The notes below the pieces were generated by a model. It searched no databases. It saw nothing but the letters and a program-made list of their open reading frames with translations, and was not told the DNA's origin. A stretch of DNA of 6,840 nucleotides, taken from positions 1 through 6,840 of the forward strand of contig JAGOLU010000046.1 of NCBI GenBank assembly GCA_017993865.1, given 5' to 3'. A program made the translations under genes and the position numbers. This document shows positions 6,054 to 6,840 of the stretch, piece by piece. This DNA is from Candidatus Woesebacteria bacterium (GTDB taxonomy: Bacteria > Patescibacteriota > Microgenomatia > UBA1406 > GWC2-37-13). How positions within the stretch are numbered: the stretch's first letter is position 1; each line of letters begins with the position of its first letter.

Positions 6054-6840
6054 ATGACCGAAACCACCCTAGTAGCATCTCTTCTGCACGAGCTCTCTGT
6101 AGAGCTTGGGTTTGAGCTCACTTTGGAGCGTGAGTTTGGGTATGCGGGCCGGATTCAAACAAAGTACGGAAAAGTGTATTATTTTCGTGGTACTCATTTT
6201 GACATCAATCCACTTGGCGCGAGTGAGATAGCGACCGACAAGGCTTATGCATCGTATTTTATGAACAAGCTCGGTTTTCCGACTCCCGAGGGCAAGTCGT
6301 TCTATTCAGACAGATGGTGCAAAAAGATCAAGTCGGATCAAGATACGTCGGCAGCTTTACGATACGCGAGGACTCTCCAGTATCCGGTGATCGTAAAACC
6401 TAATAGCAAAAGCCAGGGACAGGGTGTGGTCAAGGCATTCACAGATGATGAGCTCACCGATGCGCTCGATTACATATTCAACACGATAGGTGATCCTGTT
6501 GCACTTGTTCAGAGAGTGGTGCAAGGCAGTGATTATCGAATTGTGGTGCTGGGCACAGAGGTGCTCTGTGCGTATCGTCGCACACCATTGTCAGTGCAAG
6601 GTGATGGAGGAAGCACCATTCAACAATTGCTCCGCAAGAAACAAGAAGCATTCATCCAAAAAGGGAGGGATACCACAATTTATGTGGGAGACCCTCGTAC
6701 CAAAAATATATTGAAGCGCATGGGACTGAGTCTTAAATCTGTAATAGCAGAAGGTAACGCTATTCAGCTTTTAGATAACGCCAATCTTTCCTCAGGCGGA
6801 GAAGGGGATGATGTCACACATATTCTCCATTCAGATTACC
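6054..6840 (+). CDS. ATP-grasp ligase, cyanophycin-synthetase/GshAB-like (3' end beyond window)
   Basis: The first 262 residues are visible; the frame is open at the window edge. The protein looks like the ATP-grasp domain of cyanophycin synthetase and bifunctional glutathione synthetase. VIVKPNSKSQGQGV (112-125) is the ATP-binding lysine and glycine-rich loop. LVQRVVQGSDYRIVVLG (151-167) is the adenine-hinge and substrate region. AYRRTPLSVQGDGGSTIQQL (173-192) matches the 'R-x-P-x-x-V-x-GDG-x-x-TI-x-x-L' segment. NANLSSGGEGDDVTH (242-256) is the 'N-x-N-x-S-x-GG-x-x-x-D-V-T' metal/phosphate loop. Only about 60 residues precede the ATP-grasp fold, so the long N-terminal domain of true cyanophycin synthetase is absent; whether a Mur-ligase-like half follows is unseen. 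Such enzymes form acid-amine or peptide bonds via an acyl-phosphate. The substrate is unknown. No Shine-Dalgarno precedes the ATG; no earlier in-frame start is open, since TAG at 6037-6039 closes the frame of ATG 6025. Confidence 0.85.
   Translation, partial: MTETTLVASLLHELSVELGFELTLEREFGYAGRIQTKYGKVYYFRGTHFDINPLGASEIATDKAYASYFMNKLGFPTPEGKSFYSDRWCKKIKSDQDTSAALRYARTLQYPVIVKPNSKSQGQGVVKAFTDDELTDALDYIFNTIGDPVALVQRVVQGSDYRIVVLGTEVLCAYRRTPLSVQGDGGSTIQQLLRKKQEAFIQKGRDTTIYVGDPRTKNILKRMGLSLKSVIAEGNAIQLLDNANLSSGGEGDDVTHILHSDY

Noticed and set aside
6490..6714. 74-residue plus-strand frame inside the ATP-grasp gene
   Set aside because: Overlaps conserved ATP-grasp motifs read in the other frame; no independent support.

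Overview
The window carries seven protein genes: five complete or near-complete ones in the middle, the tail of one at the left edge and the first 262 codons of another at the right edge. Base composition is moderately AT-rich and TGA is used as a stop (at the ATGA gene overlaps). The gene content (a lone argH-argG pair, a CofE-like glutamate ligase beside a dihydrofolate-reductase-type protein, a YhhQ-type queuosine-precursor transporter, a stand-alone cyanophycin-synthetase-like ATP-grasp protein) resembles what I know of Patescibacteria/CPR bacteria (Parcubacteria-like). This placement is an inference from gene content. A T-box leader is typical of Firmicutes, so a Firmicute or other lineage cannot be excluded.

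Left block, plus strand (1-3019). The end of a sugar-nucleotidyltransferase-like gene is followed after 16 nt by a near-consensus sigma70 promoter (TTGACA, 17 nt, TAGAAT). A ~215-nt leader then precedes argH and argG. The leader ends in a textbook T-box antiterminator (314-345) that is mutually exclusive with a long intrinsic terminator (335-383). argH starts 3 nt after the terminator's T tract, and argG follows 10 nt after argH. The logic is a tRNA-sensing switch: uncharged tRNA (arginine is expected from the genes) stabilises the antiterminator and turns on ArgG + ArgH, which convert citrulline and aspartate to arginine and fumarate.

Middle block, minus strand (4913 down to 2990). Three genes form a tight operon with two ATGA stop/start overlaps: a YhhQ/VUT membrane transporter, a DHFR/RibD-C-type reductase and a CofE-like gamma-glutamyl ligase. 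DHFR next to a gamma-glutamyl ligase suggests tetrahydrofolate (poly)glutamylation rather than F420 synthesis. The last gene converges on argG with a 17-nt coding overlap, and a hairpin at the junction can act as a terminator for both.

Right block. An HD-domain phosphohydrolase (minus, 5984-5100) and a divergent ATP-grasp gene (plus, from 6054, running off the window) share a 69-nt intergenic region with a -10 element for each direction. The HD gene looks nearly leaderless. The 186 nt between the HD gene and yhhQ hold no convincing gene.
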